A DNA stretch of 52,291 bases from Pleurotus djamor (taxonomy: Eukaryota > Basidiomycota > Agaricomycetes > Agaricales > Pleurotaceae), in assembly GCA_029747585.1 (NCBI GenBank), contig JAPEVF010000078.1:1-52291 (forward strand), given 5' to 3'. Positions 20,896 to 33,585 of this stretch are shown here, one piece after another; the stretch's first letter is position 1; the number at the start of each line of letters is the position of its first letter. The translations under genes and the position numbers were made by a program. The notes beneath the pieces are model-generated. The model saw only the letters and a program-made list of their open reading frames with translations, was not told the origin of the DNA and did no database searches.

Positions 20896-23686
20896 ATGGC
20901 ACCTGGTCGACGGCGTGGCCAGCATGCTCAACAACTCTCGACCGCCCACCAACACGAACAGAATAATGCCAATGAGACCGCAACCATGGATCCAAGGGGA
21001 CCCACTGACTCTGAGCTGTTCATCGACCCAATGCTAGGTATACCGTTGGCTGTCTTCATTGAGAAGGATGTTCAGGACAGGGACCTCTTGAGTGAGCTTG
21101 TCACGGTGAGTAGCGTGTCATTTAGGCTTTCTTACGCTCGGAAGGCTTGAAGGAGCTATTTGGTACAACGGCGTCGCGGGAAACGCGTCGCCGCTTGAGT
21201 TATTCACTCATAAGCTTCATGGCTTCGCGATAGAATTTCACCGCTCTGATATGTGGTTTTTGATAGAAACATGGCGGTATCGTGTCTCCCGGGTACAGCA
21301 GTGTGCCGTACATCCTAGGTACCGTATTTGTTTTCGACGCAGCAGCGGTCCCTTTGCTGAACAGCGTACTACAGTTGACCCATTGAAACCTTCGGGTCAG
21401 AACTTGTATCGTCAATATGCGAACAAGAAAGGCAAGGTCATCCTGGATGCACGCTGGGTCCAGGATTGTGTCAATGCAGGCCATCTCCTAACCTTTCACA
21501 ATAATTGGGGTGGTTGCAAAGTCACAGGCGACGAAATGTGCGTACGCATACGGTCGAAGTGGATGGTTTTCTCATACAGGTTTTTACAGGAACACCCAGG
21601 CGCCTGCCTCCAATCCTGTTGTCAGTGTGGTATCGGTAGGCGTCCCGACAAATCCATTACCACCAAGCAGTGAACTTGTGTCTGCGCAGTCTCGCAGACG
21701 AGATGTGAGACCAACACCTGACATACCGCCAGCTCCTGTTACCCATATACAACCGATACAGACGGTCCAGTCTCCTGCTCCGTCTCACCCTCCCNCCCTT
21801 GCACCGTCCCAAGATACCCAAATACCACCACCCGTCCATCCCGTGGTCCAGCCAAATTTTCCATACCCNATTCTGTTCGCCCATCCTCATCCGCGCCCTA
21901 TTCACCCTACCCCGGAAGCTCCGTGGCCACCTCAGCCTCCCATGACACTCGCTCCAGCTCATATTGCGCCCCANCAAACGCAACACATAATTCCACGCAA
22001 CCCGGAAGGCTGGGACGGATACGAACCACATGCTCCTCCCATNTCGAACGATCCTGTCTCATACGACTATCGTTACAGGGATGAGCAATGGGGGCAGCCT
22101 CCTCGCGGCGATTACTATGGACCTCTGTTTGATGAAGATAATTATGAGCAACCTCATTCTTATATCGAACAACCACCTCCAGTTCCGTTACCTCCAGCCA
22201 CTGAACCATCGCCCCCAGTTGATTCTTCGTCCACACCCGCGGGTCCGCCGATTGCTGGTCCGTCCACCGTTTCAGAAACGCAGGAACGACCTCGCGGCCG
22301 NAAGAGGATGCGCGGCCAGGTAATTTCATGTCTCCGTGCTNTCGGTAATATAGAACTCATGCATCCAAGTCTCAGTCCAATGCNCCGGCCGCGCCTGCTA
22401 CTTCGCTTGTNGCCAACGCTACTAATCCCCCTGCCAGGTCTCCCACACCGCCCGCTCGTGTGGTCAAAAGTACATACGGCGGTAATCTNTTCACNGCAGA
22501 AGACGTAGTTTATCTCAAGAAATACATAGACTATTGCCAAGATCAAGGCTTGGTCCTTAGGTTCGGCTGGTTCTCCTNAATCCTCTATTTCAGCTCATCA
22601 TTTCCCTACTCCCAGCCTCCGTGAGATATGNGAACGAATTGCAGTCAAGGTTAGTTCTGCCAAAGCNAAAGCAATTTATTTCTGATGTTCTGACCATCCA
22701 TGACAGGCTCCCCATCATACGTATGCTTGATCTCTCGAATGTCTTTCCCCGTGGCTCCAACTGAATACCCTCNNAAGGTTTTATTCATGGCGGCGATATT
22801 GTAACAAGCATCAGATTCGCCTTGGTGGATATATGATGAGCCAACGAGCCCCCTCGCCGCCTGATGAGCACGACCANNNTTCTCTAGATGATCAAGACAC
22901 TTTGGATGAAGATCCGATTGATCTTGANNNTCAAGATCAACACATTAGCCAGCCAGTACCGTATGAGNCGCAACCTCGCAATCGGTCTCCAACTCCCCCT
23001 CGGGCGTTATTCAGAAGTACTACCGGCAAAGGTGTCGCTTTCACCCAGGAAGATGTTGCCTTCCTCGTACGCTTCATGCAATACCGAAGGTGAGCGTCCC
23101 CAAATTCTGATTCTGATTTGACTTTTCGACGCTCAATATTCCCTATTCAGATCGCAGGGNCCATTGGACATGGTCGCCTTTTGGAAGGATGTAGCTACGA
23201 AGGTGATCATTTTCGTTTTCTGATATCATTGTGATGTATGATTTTCNCATTTGTATGTTCGCAGGCTCCTCATCATTCTCGTGCGTCGTGGATGAAATAC
23301 TGGCGGCGGCATAAGCACGAGCTGGATCGGACCGAGGGTGATGAACCGCTACCAGCGCCGCCTGATAAGAAAATGCGCTACAGTCGAGAAGATGATATTC
23401 TACTCGCCCGATACTTTGCTGAGAATCCAGAGGGTACATTGGACAAGAAATTTCAGGCATTTGGTCGCTTGGTTTGTCTTCCCTTCTTTCTGCTCTGNTC
23501 TGACNATCATTGTTAACAATTTTGATGCTTTTTGCTCTTCTTCNNTCACACATCCAGTACCCACACCACCCGTGGAAGGGTTGGCAAGAACATCATCGAA
23601 TACATAAAGCCAAGATTGATCATCTCGTNAAGCAAATAAAAGACGGTGAACCTATTGANGTGGAGATGACCGCNCCCTCCGCCTAG
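20896..23686 (+). CDS. RAP1: Rap1-like telomere protein: BRCT plus three Rap1-type Myb repeats
   Basis: Likely a telomere or shelterin component. The N-terminal BRCT domain runs from LFIDPMLGIPLAVFIE through KHGGIVSPGYSSVPYIL to KVILDARWVQDCVNAG. A long Pro/Gln-rich linker follows, with a basic KRMRG patch. Then come three tandem Myb-like units that align to each other: FTAEDVVYLKKY ... APHHTFYSWRRY; FTQEDVAFLVRF ... APHHSRASWMKYW; YSREDDILLARYF ... YPHHPWKGWQEHH. The last is the classic Rap1 Myb signature. The protein stops about 20 residues after the third unit (TAG 23684-23686), so there is no room for the Rap1 C-terminal (RCT) domain. Start: ATG at 20896 (MAPGRRR); ATG at 20986 (MDPRG) is an alternative. 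About ten short introns; several N bases, and the second Myb boundary required choosing acceptors that keep the frame. TRF2-interacting homologues are the nearest known family. Confidence 0.78.
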
Positions 23687-23892
23687 ATTATCACTTCCGT
23701 TTAATAANCGTTTATTACTTAGAAGCTCATGTGTAGTTATGTACCTTGTGCGTNGGAAGTNNGTANGNANTNGTAATTACGCGGAGTNAGTGNTNNTTGC
23801 TTCCGTTCCGAGATGGATCGGTGTGGCGTTCAAATATTTGATTATCTTATCTCGGGACCTTCTTCGACCGCAACCATCACCATCNACCTCAC

Positions 23893-25298
23893 ATGCCAGA
23901 GTACCTTACCCAAGAGCAAATAGACAAGGTACCCGTCTACTAGCGCACTCTTGTTATCGCTNACCAGATCAGACGAACCTGTNTATTTACTAGTTCTATC
24001 AATCCGGGTGCGTCCGACTATCCATCTACNTACATTACCAGCACTTTCTGATACGACGGCGTCTTCAGGTATCTCGTCATACCGGGGTTTCTTGATCGTA
24101 CAGAAGCAGATACACTGCTTCACCGTTCAAAACAGNTTCTGGAGGAATTCAGTATAGATGATCACCCGTTGGTGTGTAGCCAGTTCTCGAACAGCTTCAA
24201 GTGTTAATATAGACTTGACCGGACCTTCTACCAGACCAAGTTCACCACAGGTGATGATAATCATGTTGGGGATGACTACTTCCTTTCCTCGGGTGACAAA
24301 ATGTGCGTGTGTCCTGCCATTGTTGAAGGGGTTCGTTCCAAACATTCACTATGATCGTCGCAGACGTTACTTCCTAGAAGACGATGCTGTGGACGCTACA
24401 GGGAAGTTGACTCGTCCGAAGGAGAAAGCAGTCAACAAGATTGGACATGCATTGCATGAACTTGATCCTGCTTTCTGTAAAGTTACTCTGGAGAACGAAC
24501 GCTTGAGGAGTTTGGTGAGGGATTTGAAGTTCCATCGTGACCCAGTGGGTAAGTCTGATTTCTGGGCCACGCAACTCAAGGTGATGCAGTCCTCATCCGC
24601 ATATCCTTCTCAGCGTTACAGTCCATGGTCATCACTAAGCAGCCTCAGATCGGAGGAGAGGGTGAGTCTTGTACACGGTCACCGATATCGATGTTGTGTG
24701 ATCGTCTCACACGTACACCTTAGTCCCCGAACATAACGATTCGTAAGCCCTTCAGCGCCGTTCAAGTATAATCAAGTCGCTAATGCTTTCTTCATCAGTA
24801 CGTTCCTTTACACGGACCCACCTTCTGCACTTGGTTTCTGGATCGCCCTGGAACAATGTACGTCATCTAANGGGGCCNTATCCTTCGCCCCAGGCTCGCA
24901 CAAGACCGCCCCTCTNACGAAACGCTTCGTTCGCCTTGCCGAGGGCGGAACTGGCTTCGAANGGATCCTCTCTGTCGAAGNAGAAAATGTGATATCCGAG
25001 AAGCACAAGGGCCAATACATCCTNGAAACTTGCGAACCTGGTTAGTTCACGTTCACCTTTTCATCTCGCGTTCCATTNTTTGATTGCCNACNACTGACAT
25101 NGAACACAACGTTNCATTGAAGGCGATCTCGTCCTCATCCATGGCTCAGTCNTGCACAAATCTGAGCGAAANACGAGNCCTAANACNCGCTTNGCGTATA
25201 CATTCCACATGATTGAATCCCCTCCGTTTGCGGCCTATGATGAGAAGAATTGGCTACAACCAACGCCAGACATGCCATTCTCGAAGATATTGGCCTGA
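23893..25298 (+). CDS. Phytanoyl-CoA dioxygenase (PhyH) family protein
   Basis: Fe(II)/2-oxoglutarate dioxygenase of the PHYHD1-like branch. It starts MPEYLTQEQIDK (23893-23928), then an intron; the following small exon carrying YLVIPGFLDRTEA is present but its 5' boundary is uncertain. Later exons read FTTGDDNHVGDDYFL, IRYFLEDDAVDATGKL, PRPKEKAVNKIGHALHELDP, VPEHNDSTFLYTDPPSALGFW (HND is the iron-binding HxD), ISFAPGSHKTAPL and GDLVLIHGSVLHKSE (distal His), ending near FSKILA with TGA at 25296-25298. Typical length is about 290 residues. Family members hydroxylate an acyl chain or other small molecule; the substrate is unknown. N bases at 24870-25195 blur a few residues. It converges on the SUR7/PalI gene. 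Confidence 0.82.
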
Positions 25299-25613
25299 TT
25301 TCAAGATCAGGAAATGTGAGGAATTGGTGTGCTTCGTCGTATTATACTCGAAGCCCACGAATGCCTGGGCAACGGAGGATGCATAGCGTTCACGCTGCAG
25401 ATGGATATGACGCAAGGGTAGTGGCGTTGTAAAGTAACGAATATAACAGTGTAAAGATTCGTAAATGAGGATAGGAAATGGGGAACGAATACACAAGAAG
25501 AGTCCAAGATACATCTCAGTGAGAGAAAATCGAAGGCGGATGGTAATAAGATACAGTGTTGCAATCTTTAAGATATTTCATGTCTTGATGGTCGTACGAT
25601 GACGTCGTCATCG
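25299..25613. other. Convergent 3' intergenic region
   Basis: The stretch lies between the stops of the dioxygenase gene (+) and the SUR7/PalI gene (-). Minus frames at 25254-25564 are low-complexity Leu/Ile/Phe runs, probably untranslated sequence. No other feature seen. Confidence 0.4.
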
Positions 25614-26367
25614 TCAAAATAANTAGTAGGCATCCTTGCGACGCCTGTATCTGCCGAACACACCGCACACCGAAGTGCAGAATCCCAACAAGAGGGCGAC
25701 CAAAGCACCAAGCGTCAGCCAGTTGGCGTTGCCGTATTGCGCTTCAGCTCCGTTATCGCGGAAGCGGTTGCGCGCAATTCCAAAGAGGACCATATCAACG
25801 ATCCAAGCAACGAGGGTGACCACTGTAGCCAGGCCGGAAAGGAGAGTCATCATTATCGTTCCAAATCGTGAGTAGGCGGCACCACATAGGCCGAATAGGA
25901 GCGCAAGTCCTGCGAATCCAGCAGCTAAAGGAGAAGGTTTGAGTNATTGTTCCGACGATTGGTATGGATGAAGACAAATACCGATTGGGTGGAGAATCAG
26001 TATTCTCGTGAGCGTACGCAGAGCCCGAGAGTTAATATCCTCGCTAAGTAGAAGAAAAAACAGGTAAGTCTTTTTGTTTTGAGAAAGGGAAATGCACGTA
26101 CTCTAGCGGCGAATTGCTGGGAACGAAGTCGTAGCCGATATGTGTGTCGGAGCCTGTGTAACCGAAGACACCATAGCGTATTTCTTGGCCACCAGTTTGA
26201 ACATTGAGGAATGATATTCTATCCCATGTAGGAACAGAAACAGAAACCTAGGAGCCGCACATCAGATAAAGTAAGTGGTTGAAGGGAAAAGTGAGACATA
26301 CGAAGATAAGCAGTACAGCTGCTGCGAAGCAGAAAAAGAGACCTGGAAGAGCTGCTCCGGCGGGCAT
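25614..26367 (-). CDS. SUR7/PalI family four-helix membrane protein
   Basis: Starts MPAGAALPGLFFCFAAAVLLIF, a first transmembrane helix, with ATG at 26367-26365. An extracellular part follows (VSVSVPTWDRISFLN, YGVFGYTG). After introns the last exon holds two or three further helices, TLLSGLATVVTLVAWIVDMVLFG and WLTLGALVALLLGFCTSVCGVF, then RYRRRKDAY. This layout (one helix, a loop containing a W/C-rich patch, three helices, basic tail) fits the SUR7/PalI family, plasma-membrane proteins of eisosomes and of the Pal pH-sensing pathway. The codon after DAY is TAN: the protein either ends there or continues LF to TGA at 25616-25614. Three or four introns; exact joins in the middle were not all resolved. 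Confidence 0.72.
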
Positions 26368-26479
26368 TTTATGATACAACTGCAATGCGGGGTCAACTAA
26401 TATGTTTTGGGCGAGTGCATGGTTGTACTAACTTGGGCTTGAAAGGGTCGGTGGTGGTGGAAGGACAAGTCTGACGCGG

Positions 26480-26970
26480 GNNTTNGNTTTTTGGTTGGGN
26501 TTTATATCTTCTTCCGCACGTGGAGCTCTGNNTGGTTGCCAAATTGGGAAATGACGTAGGGGCTACGTCTNGCCTCACAGCCACTCGATTGCACCAACTC
26601 CATGCCAAGTCGGAGCGGAAGCGACAACGAGTCGATTACCCGGCGTGNAACATCGATANTACATCCTACTTGGTCCCATAGTGAAGTAAAGNCTGGATCC
26701 TTCGAACGACTTATATCGAGGAGAACCTGAAGCTCACGAAACTTCCGTCCGTGTAGTGTCCATATACTCTGATATTCTTGGAAGTGCAAATTCCATGGAG
26801 GGGACTGCCCCCAGCTTATCCGCAGCTTGTCTCAAGCGCAGNAGNNCTTCTTGGGCGGCGAGGGCATCCAAGCTAACTGCGATCAGCTGGTGGACGATGT
26901 GGTTCACCCAGACAAAATATTGCATCGCAAAGGACCAGGGTAATTGTTACTACTGTACCTTTCACAGATA
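26480..26970 (-). CDS. Unidentified helical coding candidate with a frame break
   Basis: Two overlapping minus frames share a helical, charged character: one gives QYFVWVNHIVHQLIAVSLDALAAQE and RLRQAADKLGAVPS, ending at 26734; the other continues with SIWTLHGRKFRELQVLLDI and RVIDSLSLPLRLGMELVQS. Joining them requires a frame change near 26760-26780, from an unseen intron, an indel or several N bases (26482-26657, 26842-26846). It lies upstream of the SUR7/PalI gene on the same strand, and part may be that gene's leader. I do not recognise any family. Confidence 0.22.
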
Positions 26971-26980
26971 GGTGGGATCG

Positions 26981-29489
26981 CTAAACTTTTCGAATATCTT
27001 CCTCATAGCTTATCTGTAAATCCTTCGATTCACTATCAACAGAGCCTTCTGGTTCCGCCGCAGTTTGACCTTCTGCGAAAGGATAGGATTGTGAATCAGG
27101 TCCCCCAGAAGGAAATATAGGTGAGCCCTTACCCTCAAAGTGCACAGCATGTCTGTCTGGACCGAATATACCACAAGCTAGGATCAATCCACATGATGCA
27201 GCTGCCATAATAGNCTGCACAGTTCCCTGTCGAGAAAAGGCGATGCATCAACAACATTGAGATGTCAAGCTTTGAAAGTACCACCTACATAGTCTGGTTG
27301 GTCTACCCCATTAACTTGCTTCCGAATTCGCAATCCAGCAGTAGCCTCGATAAAAAAAATCAGCCNTCCCGTCGGCAGGGTATCTGATCCAATGAACGAC
27401 ATACCTCAATTTGTGACGCAGCACTGCTCGCGGCGTTCCCAAGTTGATAAACTGTACCAGGATAAAGANCACGGAAGGCAGGAGGCGCTAGCTCATTGAG
27501 GTACACGGCCACGGTACCTAACCATGAAACCATCAGCTGAACTCAAAGATCGGAGGAGTGGGCACGAACCCCAGCCAATATTGACTCCCAGCTATTAGGG
27601 ACGAATCAGGCGGACAGGGGGGTTTAGAGAAGAGAATTACGGACCTGGAAGAAGAATGCTCCGACGCTCAGCTTCGCCCATGTAGAAGGCAGAATCCATC
27701 TGAAAAACTGGTCAGCTACAGAACGGTGCGTATTACTTACAGCCACACTTACAAAGGAATGAAAGAGCCGCACCAGACGCAGGCGAGGATCAACGTCAAT
27801 TTCCGCCCAAGGAATTGGCTAACGAAGCCGCCAATAATCGCGCCCACTATGGCACCGGCCTCTCCGATGATATTAGCCTGCGTAGCCAAGGAAGAAGAGA
27901 AACCTTTGGTATCTTGCATGAACGTCGTATAAAGGTCTTGCGAACTGTGTGAGAGCTGAGAGAAATGAGTAGATGTGAGTGAGCTCTGACATTAATCGTG
28001 TCGGGCTTAGACTCACGAAGTTCAGTCCGGCGCACAGAAGAATTCCTATACGATAGTTTAACGTTTGAGGATCGAGCGATCGTAGATTAGACTGAAACTC
28101 ACCATATATCCAAAGACCCCAGTGCTCTTTCAGCATGGTCTTTAACGATCGGAAGAAAAGTTTCGTTGCTTGAGATGCAGGTAGGCCCTTCTTCCGAGTT
28201 CGAGCGTACAAGGCACTTTCGGGAAGGAGAGCTCGGATGAAGGCAGCTAGCGTGCTTAACCCAGCTCCGACCCAAAATATTCTAACGGCAATAACGGTAC
28301 ATTCGAAGGCGGTATTGAAAAAGGTTCCAATGCTTACGTGCGCCATGATTGAGGAGTTTCCGGGACGAGAAAAAGGTTAACGACTGAGGCGATCAACTTT
28401 TAAGTTGTGAGCTAACAGGACGAGTTCATTTCCTTCCTTTACCAACTCACATAGCCGCCTGAATAGGCAGTCAGCTGAGTGGCTGATAATAAAGATAAAG
28501 GATATACCTGGGTACCCGACTAAAATACGTATGATGTTGGCATTAGACTTCGGAGGGCCTAAGGGGAGTACTCGCTCACTTTGCATGAATCCTGAATAGA
28601 GGCCTCTGGAAATGACAGGCATATTCCTATAGTGCGCATGAAGAGAGTACTCGAAGTAGGTGATAGGTTTGACGTACTCCATAGAAGCTGCACTGGCTAA
28701 ACCCTAATCAAGCTACCTTTCAGCCGTTGAACGTCTAAAGGGAGGATACATCACTGACCCAGACACCACCCATTGCTTTGGAGACGTGAACATTAGAATA
28801 GGTAGCGTCGGATGCACGGTGAAAATGCTTTACCAATCCCAAACATCGATCGAACACCCAGGAACCCAGAGAAAGTGGTTACGAATCCGGTAGCGACTTG
28901 TAACGCTGCGAGGTAAGGTGATGACAAGAAACCCACATGATAGTAAGTAAAACTTCTGCCGAGAAGAATGAGGAACTTGCCTGCGATGATGACGAGGTCC
29001 AGAATAAGTGGCCATTTACGACCAAACCGATCAGCGAGAAGGCCAAATATAGTCGCTCCAATGGGGCGTAAGAGGAGCGTTAGCGTGAGAGCGGTGGTCA
29101 TTGCATGAGTACTACGGTTAAATTGGGCTTGCAACCTGACCACAGCATGGGAGAGACGGGGATTCAAATTGGGAGGGAAGGAAGGGCTTCTCGCTCTCAC
29201 CTAAGAATTGTGAGCGAGACACAGAAGAAGTCATATGCTGTTGTGGCGTTCGATGAGTGGGTATGTCATCGCAAGAAGTTCAGTGTGTAGCTACCATCCG
29301 TGAACCAGGCCTATCAACATGTGTCAGTTCCAGTTACGACGCGAAAATATTCCGTTGACTGACAAACCACCCAGACCAAAACATAGCTTGTTGAAGCCAT
29401 GTCAACTCTCGAAGTGCACGAAGGGGATTGAGGGCGTCTCGACTTCCTTTATCTTTGGGAAGCCTAGGCAAATCGAAGGGGACTTTCAT
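26981..29489 (-). CDS. JEN1-like carboxylate:proton symporter (MFS), copy A
   Basis: Plasma-membrane importer of short carboxylates such as lactate or pyruvate, by family. Starts MKVPFDLPRLPKDKG at 29489, then ALNPLRALRELTWLQQAMFWSGW, the usual JEN lead-in to helix 1. The MFS signature ADRFGRKWPLILDLVII is present, as are IRALLPESALYARTRKK in the central loop and HSSQDLYTT (about 27922-27951), the JEN-family motif of helix 7. After it GFSSSLATQANIIGEAGAIVG and GGFVSQFLGRKLTLI follow. The C-terminus (YEEDIRKV, TAG 26983-26981) is a hydrophilic acidic tail after ILACGIFGPDRHAVHFE. About ten introns; N bases at 27362 and 27470 do not break it. It is a tandem paralogue of the next upstream gene. 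Regulation by carbon source is known for JEN genes but not visible here. Confidence 0.82.
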
Positions 29490-29885
29490 CACGGTGTGGG
29501 GATGCAATGCGAGCTGACACAAGGACCTTCGTCTTGAACTTGAGTCTTACGGTGCCTAAAGAATTCTGGCGAAGCTTGGGAACCAGAACCTACTCGCAGG
29601 CCGTTGTGTGTGGAAGGAGCTATATTGGTTATCGCGTTACGAAACTCATGACCATAGAAGCTCCAAATTTGAATGAAGAATTCAGACAACCAAGGAGAAT
29701 GACAGTAAGCGGGAAGCTGGAGCATACCCTTCAAGTATTATTTCCGGTGACGATAAAGGAACGTGTGGGACCATCGAAGGTGTTGCAGACATGATGGGGT
29801 TAAGGGAACCGCATATGGACTTGGACTTGATGAAACTTTCATTCTCTCTTGATCGTACAGGAGTTAGACAGGGGAAAGAGTATCG
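29490..29885. other. Intergenic region between tandem JEN-like genes
   Basis: It contains the promoter of copy A and the 3' end region of copy B, both minus. The minus frame at 29489-29734 has no transporter similarity and probably lies in the leader. No other feature seen. Confidence 0.4.
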
Positions 29886-32383
29886 TTACCCCGAATGCTC
29901 AACGTGTTCTTCATCGGCTTTACGCTCTGAACTTTCGTTCTGCTTCTCACAATGGTCAAGCACCATGCTTTCTTCGATAGCTGTCCTCCCGGCTATCAAA
30001 TGTTTAGTCTGAGTGTGACGAATGGGTTTTGGCTGGCGCTCACATTCGAAACGGGAGGAGTGTTTCTCAGGCCCAAGGATGGCACATATAATGACCATCG
30101 CGCAGGAGGCGGCTGCCATGATAGCTTGAATAGTGCCCTAAGTATCCTGTTAGCCCCAACGAGAGAAGTGAAAAGTCGCTGCGAACGTAGTCTGGCTGAT
30201 CGACTCCGTCGACTTCCTTGCGAACCTTGAGTCCAACAGTGGCCTTGAAAATGTCAGAAGAACAGGATCAGAGAAATAGAAGTGTGGATACACACCACAA
30301 TTTGAGCCGAAGCGCTGCTCGCCATGTTCCCCATTTGATGGACGGTACCAGGGAAAGCACCTCGAAATGCCGGAGGAGAGAGTTCGTTCAGATGGATCGC
30401 TATCGAGCCTGGGGTAAAGGGATGTTAAGCCACGAGATTGAGGTAGAGGAATGGAGTAGAGGTGTTACCCCAGGCAACATTGACGCCAGTCTAAAATCAC
30501 TTAATAGTCCGAGGAGAATACCATGTCGAGATACAGCACCTGAAAGAAGAAAGCTCCCGTAGAGAGAAGACCCCATGAGTCTGGTATGATCCAGCTGAAA
30601 GGAATACAATCAAGCGAAGTCCAGACATCTCGAGCTCCAGCAGACGTACAGAGGGATAAAAGCTCCGGCCCATCTGCGATAATAATTGAGAAGGGGAATG
30701 AGATCGAACACGCTCGACTGTAAACGCACACACAAGCAAGAATGACCGTCAACCTCCGACCAAGGAATTGACTGAGGTATCCACCCAGAGCCCCACCGAT
30801 GAATGCCCCAGATTCGCCTACGATGTTAGCCTGGTTTGCTAGATCAGAGGAAAATCCCTTGCTGATTTGCATGAACGTCGTGTATAGGTCTTGTGAGCTG
30901 TGTGCGAGCTGGATAGCGATAAACGAACGTTTAAATCCTGGATGGAGGTACCTAACTTACGAACTGGAGTCCGGTGATGAAGATAATCGCTTGAGTGGTA
31001 TAAGTGGCCTTACCCGTGAAAAATGGAAATGATATCTACCATAGACCCATAGTCCCCAATATTGGCGAAGCATGGTCCAGAATGCTTTGGAAAACGCCCT
31101 AGCTCTGTGACGTGCGCCAATGTTTTGCTTGTTGAGATTTCGACGCGAGCGTATGAATGCCGGGCTTTCAGGCAAGAGGGACCTGATAAATGCGGCAAGA
31201 ACACTTATTCCTGTTCCAACCCAAAACATACTGGGGAGGGGAAATTCAATATGAGCCGTAGGAAGAAGATAGTCACGTACGAGCGCCAGCTGGATGGTGT
31301 ATTCGGAACGAGGAAGATGTTGATTAAGGAGCCAAAAAGCTGGGGTAGAAGGTCGTAAGAAATGGTGTCATGCAGATGATGGATGTACCAACGTAACCAC
31401 CTGGTGGAAGGCGTCAAACTCAAGTTGCGAGTTAACTGAGGGGTACTCACTTGGATACGCGGCTGGGAGATAGATTTAGAGGGTGACAATAACTGTATCC
31501 CAAACTGTCTGACCTTGAAGGAGCCCGGAGTACAAACCTCGGGATGATGGTGGCATGTTTCTTTGTATAATGAGGTCAAAAATCGAGCCGAGCGACAACG
31601 ATTTTATCTCACTCGAATGCAGTCGTCCCAGCAAGGCCCTACATGCGGGTTCAACACAAGAATAGTCACTGTTGAAACACATATTACCCATACGCCGCCC
31701 ATTGCTAATTTGTTGAGTTAGCCACAAAACGGAACAGGTTGTAGGAGCCGTTATTTACCTACGCCGTAGAGTGATCTCACAGCGAGGAACCCCGAAAAGT
31801 GAGTCAGGAAGCTAGTGATTATTTGTAAACCTTCAATGGGATCGTTTCAATGGTTAGAATAGGTCAACAAGTGGAATAGAGGGAGACAAACCGGCGATTA
31901 AGAGGAGGACGGAGACCAAAGGCCATTTCCTTCCGAAACGGTCAGAAAGAATACCAAAGATGAACGCCCCAGCGGGACGGAGTAGCAAAGTCAGAGTGAT
32001 GGCTGTGGTAAGTGCATGAGTACTTTGATCAAATTGTTCTTGAAGACTGGAAGCTCTTAAGGTATGACGGCGACGATAAGAGCGAGGAAGTTTTACCGTA
32101 AGATGGTAAGAGAGACGCAGAAGAAATCAAACGCTGAAAACGTGTTGACGAGCTGGGGTCAGAGAAACCGCGAGAGGCGTACAATCTGTAAACCATGCCT
32201 ATAAAGCCCATTTTATAAGTGAAGTAGTGGAGTATAAGTACTAGAAAAGTGACTTACGAACCAACCCGACCAGAAAATGGCCTGCTGCGACCAACTGAGG
32301 GCGGTGATGGCACGAATGGGGTTCAAAGTATAATCTGGACCTCCTCGAGTGGGTGGCTTGGGCAACTCAATGAAGAAACCCAT
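29886..32383 (-). CDS. JEN1-like carboxylate:proton symporter (MFS), copy B
   Basis: Starts MGFFIELPKPPTRGGPDYTL at 32383, then NPIRAITALSWSQQAIFWSGW, aligned to copy A. Visible are the MFS loop FGILSDRFGRKWPL (from 31980-31900), the SRGLYSGLLQ segment, RSLLPESPAFIRSRRNLNK in the central loop and HSSQDLYTTFMQISKGF, the JEN signature (about 30877-30903), followed by NIVGESGAFIGGALGGYLSQ and FLGRRLTVILACV. The tail after ILGPEKHSSRFE is hydrophilic and acidic, ending VEHSG, TAA 29888-29886. Intron number and positions resemble copy A. Divergence is high outside the motifs, so the duplication is old and substrate range may differ. Confidence 0.82.
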
Positions 32384-33585
32384 GAGAGCGTGTATTCGCT
32401 GGGAATAGGTGCTATTGGCATTGGCTTTAAGAAGTTCTGAGCAAGTTTCGTAATGCTGAACCTAAGGATAGGTGCAAAGGGACACGGAGGACCGAAGCCC
32501 TAAGAGTTCTCATCAAATCAATGATGATGGCTCATGCGAAGGGTCATGAGGCTTGAGTGTCGTGTAGAATTGGTAAAACGGCTCCGCCAACGCATGCGAC
32601 GAGGAGATGCCATATATTCCGGTTACAACATGGGTGTGTTCAATGAAGAAATGTGATCGGCCGACTAGCGCCCATACTCTAGTGACCCTGGCTGACAAGG
32701 CCTTGATCCCAACTTGATCCAATCCCAGTAGGCCTGCTCAATTCTAAACGAACGAAAACCATGAACGAAACTTGTTACAACGACGCCAAGTAGACTAGGA
32801 CTTATATGGCAATTGTGTCCAAATGCGTACAGCGAGGCGAAGGCGACGACGGTGCCGCCAAGCCTTCGGTCAATACGCATTCGGAAACAGTTACTATACT
32901 TATCTTAGTCTTCTTGCTCAACTTTCGTGCATGGTTTTCGTGCATTTAGAATTGAGCGGGCCTAGTGCCCACTGCTGTTCGTCAGAAACTCAGACTAACG
33001 CTCTCTTTTGTATATCTTACTCAGAAAAGAGACCAAAACCGACTCCTTTTGCGTTCTAAGGACTAAAAGTTTACGATGGCTTTTGACGGTCAGTTTTGAT
33101 CTATGATCTCACTGGAATTTCCTCAGAATTTGTCTCCGAGTCTGCCATGTCCCACCGAACATTATCACATCCCGGATTCGCTCAAAGTGAGTAATTTGCA
33201 GATGAGCTGACTTATTGCACAAAGCGACACACTAATAGGAAACGTCGTGTCCTGCGCCGCACGCAACCATGCGGGAGCCACCTGGTTCGGAGACATTGTT
33301 ACCAGCTGGCTCAGCCCGGTATGAGAGCCTCGTGTCTGCAAGCTCTTTATTCTTCTTCCATTTGACTCTCTTTGCTTTGGCCGGACCAAAGGCATGTATA
33401 TAAGGTAGGTCATTGACTGTTCTCGCTTTGGCACAGTAACCCATCTCCTGTGGCTCAGGTGCCCACTGTGGGCCACTACCACAACTCGACCAGTACAAAT
33501 GGCCCGCGCTCAGAATGAAGGTGGCCACATCGACCTATCCCTCTATTCATTCTCTCGTTCTTTGCGCTCCTTGCTTTCGAGAACG
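32384..33585. other. Divergent intergenic region
   Basis: This separates the minus-strand JEN-like copy B from the plus-strand RRSRSLPL-motif gene. A TATATAAGG element at 33397-33405 is correctly oriented for the plus gene. Frames at 32823-33059 (+) and 33165-33528 (-) have no recognisable content. Confidence 0.4.

Noticed and set aside
28350..28690. JEN-like copy A as a pseudogene, because of extra residues after the ASMEY segment
   Set aside because: The insertion is best explained as an intron read open; motifs before and after are intact.
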